64,000 nucleotides of DNA from Kitasatospora terrestris (GTDB lineage: Bacteria > Actinomycetota > Actinomycetes > Streptomycetales > Streptomycetaceae): the NCBI RefSeq assembly GCF_039542905.1, contig NZ_BAABIS010000001.1, forward strand, positions 4,774,001 through 4,838,000, given 5' to 3'. Under the pieces are notes generated by a model. It made no database searches. It was not told the DNA's origin and saw only the letters and a list, made by a program, of their open reading frames with translations. How positions within the stretch are numbered: position 1 is the stretch's first letter; each line of letters starts with the position of its first letter. A program made the translations under genes and the position numbers. This document shows positions 39,300 to 47,015 of the stretch, piece by piece.

Positions 39300-39335
39300 G
39301 GGCCCCGGCCGCGGCGCACGCCGCGGCCGGGGCCC
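39300..39335 (+). terminator. Terminator of the sigma factor gene
   Basis: Perfect 15-bp stem (39300-39314 with 39321-39335) and 6-base loop, 10 bases after the stop. Confidence 0.8.
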
Positions 39336-39389
39336 GCGGCGTGCGGGCCTACGCTGGGGGAGAGGGTCGGGAACGAGTGAGGACTGGCG

Positions 39390-39620
39390 ATGAGCGAGCG
39401 GACCGGGGACCGGGACGACGAGAAGGCCCGGACGGGCGAGGCGGCCGCTGCGGCCGGGGCCGCGAAGGCCAGGCTGGTCTTCGGGGATCCGCTGGAGCGG
39501 CAGACCAGTGACGACACCGACCAGGGCTGGGGCGGCCCGGCGGGCGGCGGCGGGAACGGTGGGCGGGAGCGCGGGCTGGACTGGTACCTGAGCCAGCGGC
39601 CCCCGCACCACGGGGACTGA
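39390..39620 (+). CDS. Small hypothetical protein, 76 residues
   Basis: Hydrophilic, Gly/Asp/Arg-rich protein without membrane segment; ARLVFGDPLERQTSDDTDQGW is its most ordered part, ending in RGLDWYLSQRPPHHGD. ATG follows GTGAGGACTGGCG (weak GAGGA). Third-position GC is high and the gene lies between hrdD and mscL with no competitor on the other strand. Similar short proteins occur in streptomycetes as far as I recall; function unknown. Confidence 0.6.
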   Translation: MSERTGDRDDEKARTGEAAAAAGAAKARLVFGDPLERQTSDDTDQGWGGPAGGGGNGGRERGLDWYLSQRPPHHGD

Positions 39621-39688
39621 CGGGGGAGTGGGAGTGGTGCGGGGGACCTGAGGGGTACGGGGGACGGGGACCGGACGGGGGACGGGGC
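39621..39688. repeat. G-tract cluster (possible G-quadruplex)
   Basis: Within 68 bases the + strand carries eight runs of 3-5 G separated by short loops, including the partial repeat GGGGGACGGGG. It fills the whole space between a + strand stop and the mscL stop. Confidence 0.7.
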
Positions 39689-39689
39689 C

Positions 39690-40106
39690 TCAGCGGCTGC
39701 CGGTCAGGGCGTCGCGGATCTGGGTGAGCAGCTCGACCTCCTTGGCCTCGGCCTCCAGCGCCTCCTCCTCGACGGTCTTGCGCTTGGCCATGAAGTGGTT
39801 CATCGGCAGGATCAGCAGGAAGTAGACGACCGCGGCGGTGATCAGGAAGCTCAGCGCGGCGCTGAGCACCGATCCCCACAGGATCCGGATGCCCGAGGTG
39901 ACGTTCCCCGAGGGGTCCACCACGCACGGCCCCTTGATGCAGGAGCTGTAGGCGGCCAGGTCCTTGCTGCCGAAGGCGCCGACCAGGGGGTCGATGATGC
40001 CCTTGACGAAGGCGTTGACGATGTTGGTGAATGCGGCGCCGATCACGACCGCCACGGCCAGGTCGATGACATTGCCGCGGAGCAGGAATTCCTTGAAGCC
40101 CTTCAT
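39690..40106 (-). CDS. mscL: Large-conductance mechanosensitive channel
   Basis: Homopentameric tension-gated emergency valve against hypo-osmotic shock, 138 residues. TM1 is GNVIDLAVAVVIGAAFTNIVNAFVKGIIDPLVG with the conserved Gly/Ala packing face, then a periplasmic loop with two Cys (SCIKGPC), TM2 WGSVLSAALSFLITAAVVYFLLIL, and a charged C-terminal helical bundle (KTVEEEALEAEAKEVELLTQIRD). The ATG start is 30 bases below the stop of the truncated SAF-type gene. G-rich DNA follows the stop. Confidence 0.95.
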   Translation of the reverse strand: MKGFKEFLLRGNVIDLAVAVVIGAAFTNIVNAFVKGIIDPLVGAFGSKDLAAYSSCIKGPCVVDPSGNVTSGIRILWGSVLSAALSFLITAAVVYFLLILPMNHFMAKRKTVEEEALEAEAKEVELLTQIRDALTGSR

Positions 40107-40136
40107 GCTGCGCTGAACGGCGTCAGCCCGGTGAGG

Positions 40137-40403
40137 TTACGGGTGAAATCCGATCTTCCCGGTTGACGCGGCGACGCAGCCGGCGGGCGGCGCCGCGGGC
40201 GGTGGGCCGGGTCGCAGCGGGCCGGCCGCGAGTGCGGTGAGGGCCGCGATCAGCCCGGTGACCAGCACCCCGGGCCTGCGCCGGACCGCGTGCTGCAGCC
40301 GGTGGCGGCCGCCCCCGCCGCGTCGGATCGGCGGGAACGGCGGGATGTCGCGGCGCGGCGGCACGGCGGTCGCGGGCAGCGGGGGAACGAGGTACGTGGT
40401 CAT
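40137..40403 (-). pseudogene. Truncated SAF/RcpC-type membrane protein remnant
   Basis: 88-residue frame: a Pro-rich start with PPRRDIPPFPPIRRG, a basic stretch and one hydrophobic helix (GVLVTGLIAALTALAAGPL), then a stop after GKIGFHP. As I recall, streptomycetes carry at this place, between fmdB-type and mscL genes, a longer protein with this same N-terminus followed by a SAF (RcpC/CpaB-like) domain. Here the domain is absent and only 30 bases separate the stop from mscL. Hence a truncated gene or a remnant; a short functional membrane protein is the alternative. Other-frame Arg/Pro-rich frames overlap but look like shadows. Confidence 0.5.
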
Positions 40404-40500
40404 GGCGGCACCGCATTTCTCCGGTCGGAACGCCCCCGGCCGGAGGCGCGGAACCAGAGTGCGACCGAGTGCCGGCCCGGCCCAGGGCCCCCCGATTTCC

Positions 40501-40526
40501 TGTGGACAGACCGGCCCTGTGGACAA
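40501..40526. promoter_or_regulatory. Two DnaA-box-like sites
   Basis: TGTGGACAA at 40518-40526 is the exact complement of the streptomycete DnaA box TTGTCCACA; TGTGGACAG at 40501-40509 is an 8 of 9 match in the same orientation, 17 bases upstream. Binding is not shown. Confidence 0.45.
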
Positions 40527-40556
40527 CCGGAGTACCCCACCCGGGTGAGAACGGGT

Positions 40557-40629
40557 GGGAACGCACACCCGGGCGGGAGCGCGCACCCGGGTGGGAACGC
40601 GCACCCGGGCGTGAGCGGGACACCCGGGC
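40557..40629. repeat. 18-bp imperfect tandem repeat array
   Basis: Four units, each a variant of GGGAACGCGCACCCGGGC: 40557-40574, 40575-40592, 40593-40610 and a degenerate fourth unit to 40629; a partial unit (CCACCCGGGTGAGAACG) precedes at 40539. Intergenic, between fmdB-type and the truncated gene. Confidence 0.75.
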
Positions 40630-40693
40630 GGGGGGAGAAAACGCGGAACCCGGCGGCGCCAGCAGGCACCACCGGGTTCCGGGAAGGCTTCGC

Positions 40694-40975
40694 TCAGCTC
40701 GCGGCGGGAGCGGAGGACGTCGACGTCGAGGAGGAGGGCGTCGACGAGGAGGTGGAGGCGGTCGAGGAGGACGAGGCGCCCACCGAGCTGCTCGACGAGG
40801 AGCGGCTGTCGGTGCGGTAGAAGCCCGAGCCCTTGAAGACCACGCCCACGGCCGAGAAGACCTTGCGGAGCTTCCCCTGGCAGTCGGGGCACGTGGTCAG
40901 TGCGTCGTCGCTGAACTTCTGCACCGCCTCGAGGCCGTTGCCGCACTCGGTGCACTGGTACTGGTACGTGGGCAC
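40694..40975 (-). CDS. FmdB-family zinc ribbon protein
   Basis: 93 residues. The N-terminal rubredoxin-like zinc ribbon has both CxxC pairs (YQCTECGNGLE and TTCPDCQGKL), then VFSAVGVVFKGSGFYRTDSR, the family's hallmark. The last ~38 residues are nearly all Ser, Thr and Ala. GTG 40975 is taken because the ribbon begins PTYQYQC right after it and GGAAGAGCAA precedes it; a longer frame to 41134 is not plausible. A CIRCE-like inverted repeat sits 24-50 bases upstream, suggesting heat-shock control by HrcA. Molecular function is unknown; the name derives from methanol-utilisation regulators. Confidence 0.9.
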   Translation of the reverse strand: MPTYQYQCTECGNGLEAVQKFSDDALTTCPDCQGKLRKVFSAVGVVFKGSGFYRTDSRSSSSSSVGASSSSTASTSSSTPSSSTSTSSAPAAS

Positions 40976-40998
40976 TTGCTCTTCCTCCTGCACTCCCC

Positions 40999-41025
40999 CT
41001 GGCACTCTCACCTGATGAGTGCTAA
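40999..41025 (-). promoter_or_regulatory. CIRCE-like HrcA operator
   Basis: On the reverse strand TTAGCACTC, 9 bases, GAGTGCCAG. The CIRCE consensus is TTAGCACTC-N9-GAGTGCTAA: the first arm is perfect, the second has two mismatches, the spacer is exact. It lies just upstream of the fmdB-type GTG. Confidence 0.7.
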
Positions 41026-41078
41026 CAACGGTCCATGATGCGGCATTCCGCCGCGTCAGTCCAGCGTCGGCCGCGCGG

Positions 41079-42374
41079 TCAGCCGCGCGAGGCGGCGCCG
41101 ACCGGCTGCGGCCGGAGCGGGACGCTCCTGGCAACGGTACGGGCCGCGGTGGCCGGGGCCACCAGCAGACGGCGCATCGTGACGAGCGCCACCAGGCCGA
41201 GCCCGGAGCCGACCACCGGGACCAGGAAGCCGGCCGAGGGCCCGCCGTGGTCGATCAGCTGGCCGGCGGCGGTCGAGCCGGCCGCCAGGCCGAGGCCGAT
41301 CGCGCCGGTCAGCCAGGTGAAGGCCTCGGTCTTGGCGCCGTCGGCGACCAGGGTCTCGACCAGGGTGTAGCCGGTGATCAGGGTGGGCGCGATGGCGAGG
41401 CCGCAGAAGAGCCCGGCGATCGCGAGGGCGACCAGGTTGGGCATCGCCCACAGGGTGGAGCAGCCGAGCACCAGCAGCGCGTAGCAGCCGAGCATCCGCT
41501 GCCGGGCGGAGTGCCGCCAGGCGATCATGCCGTAGAGCACGCCGGCCAGCATCGAGCCGCCGGCGAAGACGCCGTACACGATGCCGCTCGTCCCGGCCCG
41601 GCCGGCCGACTCGGCGAAGGCGGTGACCGAGACCTGCATCGCGCCGAAGACGGTGCCGACGCCGAGGAAGGCCCCGACCAGCAGCCGTACGCCGGGTGCG
41701 GCCAGCGCGGACTCGCGCGCGGTGCCCGGGGCGGGGACCTTCAGGGCGGGCGCGGTGGCGCGCTGGGCGGCGAAGGCCAGGCCGCCGGCCACGGTGAGCA
41801 CGGCCTCGGCGACCAGGCCGGTGGCGGGGGAGACGCCGGTGGCGATCGCGGTGGCGAGCACCGGGCCGATCACGAAGGTGAACTCGTCGGTGACCGATTC
41901 GAAGGCGAAGGCGGTGTTGAGCCCGGCCGGGTCGTCGGCCAGCTTGGCCACCCAGCGGGCGCGGACCATGGCGCCGATCTGCGGCACCGAGGCGCCGGCC
42001 GGGACGGCGGCCAGGAAGAGCGTCCAGGCCGGGGCGTGGCCGAGGGCCAGGGCGATCAGCGCGCCGACCGACACGGCGTGCACCAGGACGCCGGGGACCA
42101 GCACGGCGGACTGCCCGTAGCGGTCGGCGAGCCGGCCGGTCTGCGGGCCGACCAGGGCCTGGGCGACGGCGGACGCCGCCGCGACGGCACCGGCCAGGCC
42201 GTAGGAGCCGCGGGTGTCCAGCACCAGCAGCACGATGCCGAGGCTCAGCATGGCGTAGGGCAGGCGGGCGGCGAAGGCGGGGACCAGGAAGGTCCGGGTG
42301 CCGGGGGTGCGCAGCAGCGTGCCGTAGCCGGCGCGGTTGCGGGTGGGGTTGTCGACCGTTCGGCGGGCCGCCAC
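41079..42374 (-). CDS. Major facilitator superfamily transporter
   Basis: 431 residues, about twelve hydrophobic helices. Motif A-like GRLADRYGQS sits between helices 2 and 3; LITGYTLVETLVADGAKTEAFTWLTGAIGLGLAAGS is a feature seen in actinobacterial exporters of this subgroup. GTG 42374 follows AGAGGACCGACC; an in-frame extension to 42494 is dropped. Substrate unknown, probably efflux. A likely -10 (TACAAT on the reverse strand, 42578-42573) would give a transcript with a leader of about 190 bases. Confidence 0.85.
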   Translation of the reverse strand: MAARRTVDNPTRNRAGYGTLLRTPGTRTFLVPAFAARLPYAMLSLGIVLLVLDTRGSYGLAGAVAAASAVAQALVGPQTGRLADRYGQSAVLVPGVLVHAVSVGALIALALGHAPAWTLFLAAVPAGASVPQIGAMVRARWVAKLADDPAGLNTAFAFESVTDEFTFVIGPVLATAIATGVSPATGLVAEAVLTVAGGLAFAAQRATAPALKVPAPGTARESALAAPGVRLLVGAFLGVGTVFGAMQVSVTAFAESAGRAGTSGIVYGVFAGGSMLAGVLYGMIAWRHSARQRMLGCYALLVLGCSTLWAMPNLVALAIAGLFCGLAIAPTLITGYTLVETLVADGAKTEAFTWLTGAIGLGLAAGSTAAGQLIDHGGPSAGFLVPVVGSGLGLVALVTMRRLLVAPATAARTVARSVPLRPQPVGAASRG

Positions 42375-42563
42375 GGTCGGTCCTCTCTGCCGCCTGGTAG
42401 CGCGGACCGGGGGCCGAGGGTGGGGCCCGGACGCGCGCCGAGAGTCGTCCTCTCGCGCGTCGACCGGGGTAGATACCTCGGCCGGGAAGGTCACCGGGCC
42501 GGGCCGCCGAGCGGTCGCGCCGACTCTGCATCAGGCAGGTGGTACGGATGCAATCGTCAGATG

Positions 42564-42580
42564 TGTACCTTCATTGTACC
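42564..42580 (-). promoter_or_regulatory. Promoter/operator region of the MFS gene
   Basis: On the reverse strand GGTACA occurs twice with 11-base spacing (42580-42575 and 42569-42564), and the first copy overlaps a good -10, TACAAT. A further GGTAC/GTACC pair reaches to 42541. No clear -35. Confidence 0.4.
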
Positions 42581-42622
42581 GGCTGCCGCCCGAAACGGCC
42601 TGCCAATGCAAGGTGAACATCG

Positions 42623-44107
42623 TCACCGACCGTTCAGCCACCCGGCCAGCTTGCCGCCGCGGTCGACCGCGCGCAGCCGCTTCTCGGCGGCCTCGGCGAC
42701 CTCGTCGGTGGTGACCACGAGCAGTTCGTCGGCGGGGCGCAGCACGGTGGTCTTGTCCGGGACGAAGCTGGAGCCCTCGCGCACCACCAGGGTGACGGCG
42801 GCGCCCTTGGGCAGCCGCAGCTCGCCGACCTCGACGCCGGCCATCAGGGAGCCGGGGGCGAGTGCGACCGAGAGCAACTGGCCGTGCAGCTTCTCCAGCG
42901 GCGCCGACTCGATGCCGAGATCCTGGCCCAGGTCGCCCTCGCCGATCCGCAGCCAGCGGGCGACCAGCGGAAGCGTGGGGCCCTGGAGCAGGGTGAAGAC
43001 CACGACCAGGATGAAGACCACGTTGAAGACCTGCTGGGCCGACTCGGCGCCGTAGACCACCGGGATGGTGGCCAGCACGATGGGCACCGCGCCGCGCAGC
43101 CCGGCCCAGCTGAGCAGGGCCTGCTCGCGCCAGGGCATCCGGAACGGGGTCATGGTGAGCAGCACCGAGGCGGGCCGGGCGAGGAAGACCAGCACCGCGC
43201 CGACCACCAGCGCGGGCACCACGGCACTGCCCATGGTGGCGGGGGTGCAGAGCAGGCCGAGCATCACGAACATGCCGATCTGGCCGATCCAGGCCAGGCC
43301 GTCGGCGAAGCCGCGGACCGCCGGGCCGTGCGGCAGCTTGGCGTTGCCGAGCACCACCGAGGCCACGTACGCGGCGAGGAAGCCGGAGGCGTGCAGCAGT
43401 GCGCCGCCCGCGTAGGCGAGCACGATCAGCGCCAGCACCGCGATCGGGTACAGGCCGGAGGAGGGCAGGGCGACCCGGCGCACGCCGTACGCGCCGATCC
43501 GGCCGACCGCGTAGCCGACCACCGCGCCGGCGGCCAGCTCGGCGATGATCGTGCCGACCAGGACGTACCAGGCGTCGGCCTCGCCGGCGGTGGCGAAGGC
43601 GACCACCAGGATGACCACGGGGGCGTCGTTGAAGCCCGACTCGGCCTCCAGCAGGCCGGTCAGCCGCTTGGGCAGCGGCACCATCCGCAGCACCGAGAAG
43701 ACCGCGGCGGCGTCGGTGGAGGAGACGATCGCGCCGAGCAGCAGCGAGGTGCGCCAGTCCAGGCCGACCAGCCAGTGCGCGCCGGCGGCGGTGACGAAGA
43801 CGGAGACCGCGACGCCGAGGGTGGCGAGCGCGGTGGCGGCCGGCATGACCGGCTTTATCGCCTTCCAGCTGGTCTTCAGGCCGCCCTCGGCGAGGATCAC
43901 CACCAGGGCCGCGTAGCCGAGCACCTGGGTCAGCTCGGCGTTGTTGAAGGTGACGCCGAGGCCGTTCTGGCCGAGGGCGACGCCGATGCCGAGGTAGATC
44001 AGCAGCGAGGGGAGCCCCGAGCGGGTGGAGATGCGCACCGCGACCACCGCGACCAGGAGGATCACGGAAACCTCGAGCAGGAACTGGTTCAGGTGGTCAA
44101 CGGTCAC
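42623..44107 (-). CDS. K+/H+ (Na+/H+) antiporter, CPA family with TrkA-C domain
   Basis: 494 residues. About twelve helices form the CPA exchanger; the ion-binding pair is in LLGAIVSSTDAAAVFSVLR and ESGFNDAPVVILVV (ND). After residue ~405 a soluble RCK-C (TrkA-C) domain follows, VGELRLPKGAAVTLVVREGSSFVPDKTTVLRPADELLVV. RCK-C domains of K+ antiporters bind c-di-AMP in several Gram-positives; that regulation is inference here. The arrangement resembles NhaP2/CvrA, so K+/H+ is likelier than Na+/H+. Divergent from penicillin acylase; the 181-base gap is AT-rich near 44165-44210. Confidence 0.88.
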   Translation of the reverse strand: MTVDHLNQFLLEVSVILLVAVVAVRISTRSGLPSLLIYLGIGVALGQNGLGVTFNNAELTQVLGYAALVVILAEGGLKTSWKAIKPVMPAATALATLGVAVSVFVTAAGAHWLVGLDWRTSLLLGAIVSSTDAAAVFSVLRMVPLPKRLTGLLEAESGFNDAPVVILVVAFATAGEADAWYVLVGTIIAELAAGAVVGYAVGRIGAYGVRRVALPSSGLYPIAVLALIVLAYAGGALLHASGFLAAYVASVVLGNAKLPHGPAVRGFADGLAWIGQIGMFVMLGLLCTPATMGSAVVPALVVGAVLVFLARPASVLLTMTPFRMPWREQALLSWAGLRGAVPIVLATIPVVYGAESAQQVFNVVFILVVVFTLLQGPTLPLVARWLRIGEGDLGQDLGIESAPLEKLHGQLLSVALAPGSLMAGVEVGELRLPKGAAVTLVVREGSSFVPDKTTVLRPADELLVVTTDEVAEAAEKRLRAVDRGGKLAGWLNGR

Positions 44108-44288
44108 GCAGGGGCACCTCGGCAGGGGAGGGACGGCGGCGGGGGTGGGGCAGGGGACGAAACGTTACCCAGTCTAACATTTTACCTGATCTTTGAACTA
44201 GGGGGTTCCCCCGTGCCCCTCGTGCAGGCCCGTCGTCCTAATGTGGTGCACTGTCACGGCCGCAGTCACCCTCGCCACAAGGATTCGG

Positions 44289-47015
44289 ATGCCCCGCTCG
44301 AAGAAGTTCCGGCGCGCTCGTCTGATCGTGATCGTGCTGGCCGTCCTGCTGGTGGCCGGCGCGGCCGGCGGCAGTTGGTGGGCGGTGGACACGGTGCGCT
44401 CCTCCTTCCCCGACGTCGAGGGGACCGTCCGGGTGCCCGGCATGGCCGCCCCGGTGGACGTGAAGCGCGACGCCAACGGCATCCCGCAGCTGTACGCCGA
44501 CAGCGACGCCGACCTGTTCCGGGCCCAGGGCTACGTCCAGGCCCAGGACCGGTTCTGGGAGATGGACGTCCGCCGGCACATCACCGCCGGCCGGCTCTCC
44601 GAGATGTTCGGCTCCGGCCAGGTGGAGACCGACTCCTTCCTGCGCACCATGGGCTGGCGCCGGGTCGCGCAGCAGGAGTGGGACTCCCCGACGCTGCTCT
44701 CGGAGTCCACCAAGAAGAACCTGCAGGCCTACACCGAGGGCGTCAACGCCTGGCTCGCCGAGCACCCCGGCGGGGCCGGCGCCTCGCTGGAGTACGCCCT
44801 GCTCGGCGCGGTGAACAGCGGCTACCAGCCGGAGAAGTGGGATCCGGTCGACTCGGTCGCCTGGCTCAAGGCGATGGCCTGGAACCTCTCCGGAAACCTC
44901 CAGGAGGAGATCGACCGCTCGCTGCTCACCCAGGACTTCTCCAAGGAGAAGATCGAGCAGCTCTACCCGGCGTACCCGTACGACCGCAACGGCACCATCG
45001 TGAAGACCGGCAAGGTCGGCGCCGACGGCACCTACAAGCCGGCCGACGGCGCCGCGGCCGCCGCCCCGCCCACCGCCCAGGCCGCCGCCGCGACCCAGGG
45101 CGTGCTCAAGGGCCTCGCCGACCGGATCGCCGCGGTGCCGCAGCTGCTCGGCCCGCAGGGCCAGGGCATCGGTTCCAACTCCTGGGTGGTGCGCGGCACC
45201 AACACCACCACCGGCCTGCCGCTGCTGGCCAACGACCCGCACCTGGGCCCCGGCATGCCGTCCATCTGGTACCAGATGGGCCTGCACTGCCGCGCGCTGA
45301 ACAAGGCGTGCACCTTCGACACCGCGGGCTACACCTTCTCCGGCATGCCGGGCGTGGTGATCGGCCACAACAAGGACATCGCCTGGGGCTTCACCAACCT
45401 CGGCGCCGACGTCACCGACCTGTACCTGGAGAAGGTCACCGGCCCGGACACCTACCAGGTGGACGGCAAGGACGTGCCGTTCACCACCCGCAAGGAGACC
45501 ATCAAGGTCGCCGGCGGCGAGGACCGCACCATCACCGTCCGCTCCACCCGCGAGGGCCTGCCGCTGATCTCCGACCAGAGCGAGGAGCAGCAGAAGGTCG
45601 GCACGTACGCGCCGGCCGGGAACGCCGCCCCCGACCGGGCGGCCGGCTACGGCGTGGCCCTGCAGTGGACCGCGCTCACCCCGGGCTCCACCATGGAGGC
45701 CGTCTTCAAGCTGAACCGGGCGGGCGACTTCGACGAGTTCCGGGCCGCCGCGAAGGACTTCGCCGTCCCCGCGCAGAACCTGATCTACGCCGACACCCGG
45801 AACAACATCGGCTACCAGGCGCCCGGCGTGATCCCGGTCCGGGCCAAGGGCGACGGCCGCTGGCCCGCGCCGGGCTGGGACTCCAGCTGGAAGTGGACCG
45901 GCACGATCGACTTCAAGTCGCTGCCGTACAGCTACAACCCCGCCTCCGGCTACATCGTCACCGCCAACCAGGCCGTGGCCGACGCGAGCTACCCGTTCCT
46001 GCTCACCACCGACTGGGAGTACGGCACCCGGGCCAAGGAGATCAACGACCAGATCCAGGACAAGCTGAAGAACGGCGGCAAGATCTCGCCGGACGACATG
46101 CAGGCGATCCAGCTGGACGACACCAGCGTGATGGCCAAGACCCTGGTCCCGCTGCTGCTCAAGGTGCAGATCGACGACCCGTACGTGCGCGAGGCCCAGG
46201 ACCTGCTGAAGGACTGGAACTACCGGCAGGACGCCGACTCGGCGGCCGCCGCGTACTACAACGGGGTCTGGCGCAACCTGCTCACCCTGGCCTACGGCCA
46301 GAAGTTCCCGGCCGACCTGCGGGCCGAGGGCGACTGCCTGCTGGTCCGTCAGAAGCGCGACTCGACGCTGCCCGACGACGCCGTCGGCGGCGCCGCCCAG
46401 GCGGTCACCGAGTGCGGCACCCGCAAGCCCTCGCAGGCCCAGCCGGACGGCGGCGACCGCTGGATGGAGGTCGTCCGCCAGCAGCTCACCCAGCCGGACA
46501 GCGGCTGGTGGGAGTACATCGACTCCAACCACCTGCCGCAGAAGGGCATGGACAAGCTGCTCGCCGAGGCGATGAAGGACGCCCGCCAGGAGCTCACCGC
46601 CAAGCTCGGCAAGGACATCTCCACCTGGACCTGGGGCCGGCTGCACACGCTGACCCTCAAGGAGCCCACCCTCGGCACCGACGAGTCGTCGGTCGCCTCC
46701 GGCCTGGTGCACCGGCTGCTCAACCGCGGCCCGTACCAGCTGGCCGGCGGCACCGCGGCGGTCGACGCGGCCGGCTGGAACGCCGCCGCCGGGTACGAGG
46801 TGGACTGGATCCCGTCGATGCGGATGGTCGTGGACCTCAGCAACTTCGACGCCTCGCGCTGGATCAACGTCGGCGGCGCCTCCGGCCACGCCTTCCACCC
46901 CAACTACAACGACCAGACCGAGCTCTGGGCCCGGGGCGAGCTGCTGCCCTGGGCGTACTCGGCGGACGCGGTCGCCAAGTCCGCCCAGCACGTCCTCTCG
47001 CTGACCGCCGGTTAG
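44289..47015 (+). CDS. Penicillin acylase family Ntn-hydrolase
   Basis: Exported N-terminal-nucleophile amidase precursor, 908 residues. Basic start PRSKKFRRAR and one helix (LIVIVLAVLLVAGAAGG) anchor or export it. The alpha region shows DANGIPQLYADSDADLFRAQGYVQAQDRFWEMD. The maturation site is GIG-S296-NSWVV, where cleavage would free Ser296 as the beta-chain nucleophile; NDPHLG follows as in the family. A low-complexity Ala-rich linker precedes it, as in spacer peptides. The substrate may be penicillins, acyl-homoserine lactones or other N-acyl amides. Its stop overlaps that of the folate gene on the other strand. Confidence 0.9.
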   Translation: MPRSKKFRRARLIVIVLAVLLVAGAAGGSWWAVDTVRSSFPDVEGTVRVPGMAAPVDVKRDANGIPQLYADSDADLFRAQGYVQAQDRFWEMDVRRHITAGRLSEMFGSGQVETDSFLRTMGWRRVAQQEWDSPTLLSESTKKNLQAYTEGVNAWLAEHPGGAGASLEYALLGAVNSGYQPEKWDPVDSVAWLKAMAWNLSGNLQEEIDRSLLTQDFSKEKIEQLYPAYPYDRNGTIVKTGKVGADGTYKPADGAAAAAPPTAQAAAATQGVLKGLADRIAAVPQLLGPQGQGIGSNSWVVRGTNTTTGLPLLANDPHLGPGMPSIWYQMGLHCRALNKACTFDTAGYTFSGMPGVVIGHNKDIAWGFTNLGADVTDLYLEKVTGPDTYQVDGKDVPFTTRKETIKVAGGEDRTITVRSTREGLPLISDQSEEQQKVGTYAPAGNAAPDRAAGYGVALQWTALTPGSTMEAVFKLNRAGDFDEFRAAAKDFAVPAQNLIYADTRNNIGYQAPGVIPVRAKGDGRWPAPGWDSSWKWTGTIDFKSLPYSYNPASGYIVTANQAVADASYPFLLTTDWEYGTRAKEINDQIQDKLKNGGKISPDDMQAIQLDDTSVMAKTLVPLLLKVQIDDPYVREAQDLLKDWNYRQDADSAAAAYYNGVWRNLLTLAYGQKFPADLRAEGDCLLVRQKRDSTLPDDAVGGAAQAVTECGTRKPSQAQPDGGDRWMEVVRQQLTQPDSGWWEYIDSNHLPQKGMDKLLAEAMKDARQELTAKLGKDISTWTWGRLHTLTLKEPTLGTDESSVASGLVHRLLNRGPYQLAGGTAAVDAAGWNAAAGYEVDWIPSMRMVVDLSNFDASRWINVGGASGHAFHPNYNDQTELWARGELLPWAYSADAVAKSAQHVLSLTAG

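Noticed and set aside
40123-40623. 166-residue Arg/Pro-rich frame overlapping the SAF remnant
   Set aside because: Wrong frame for the conserved start and membrane helix; composition is that of a shadow crossing the tandem repeat.
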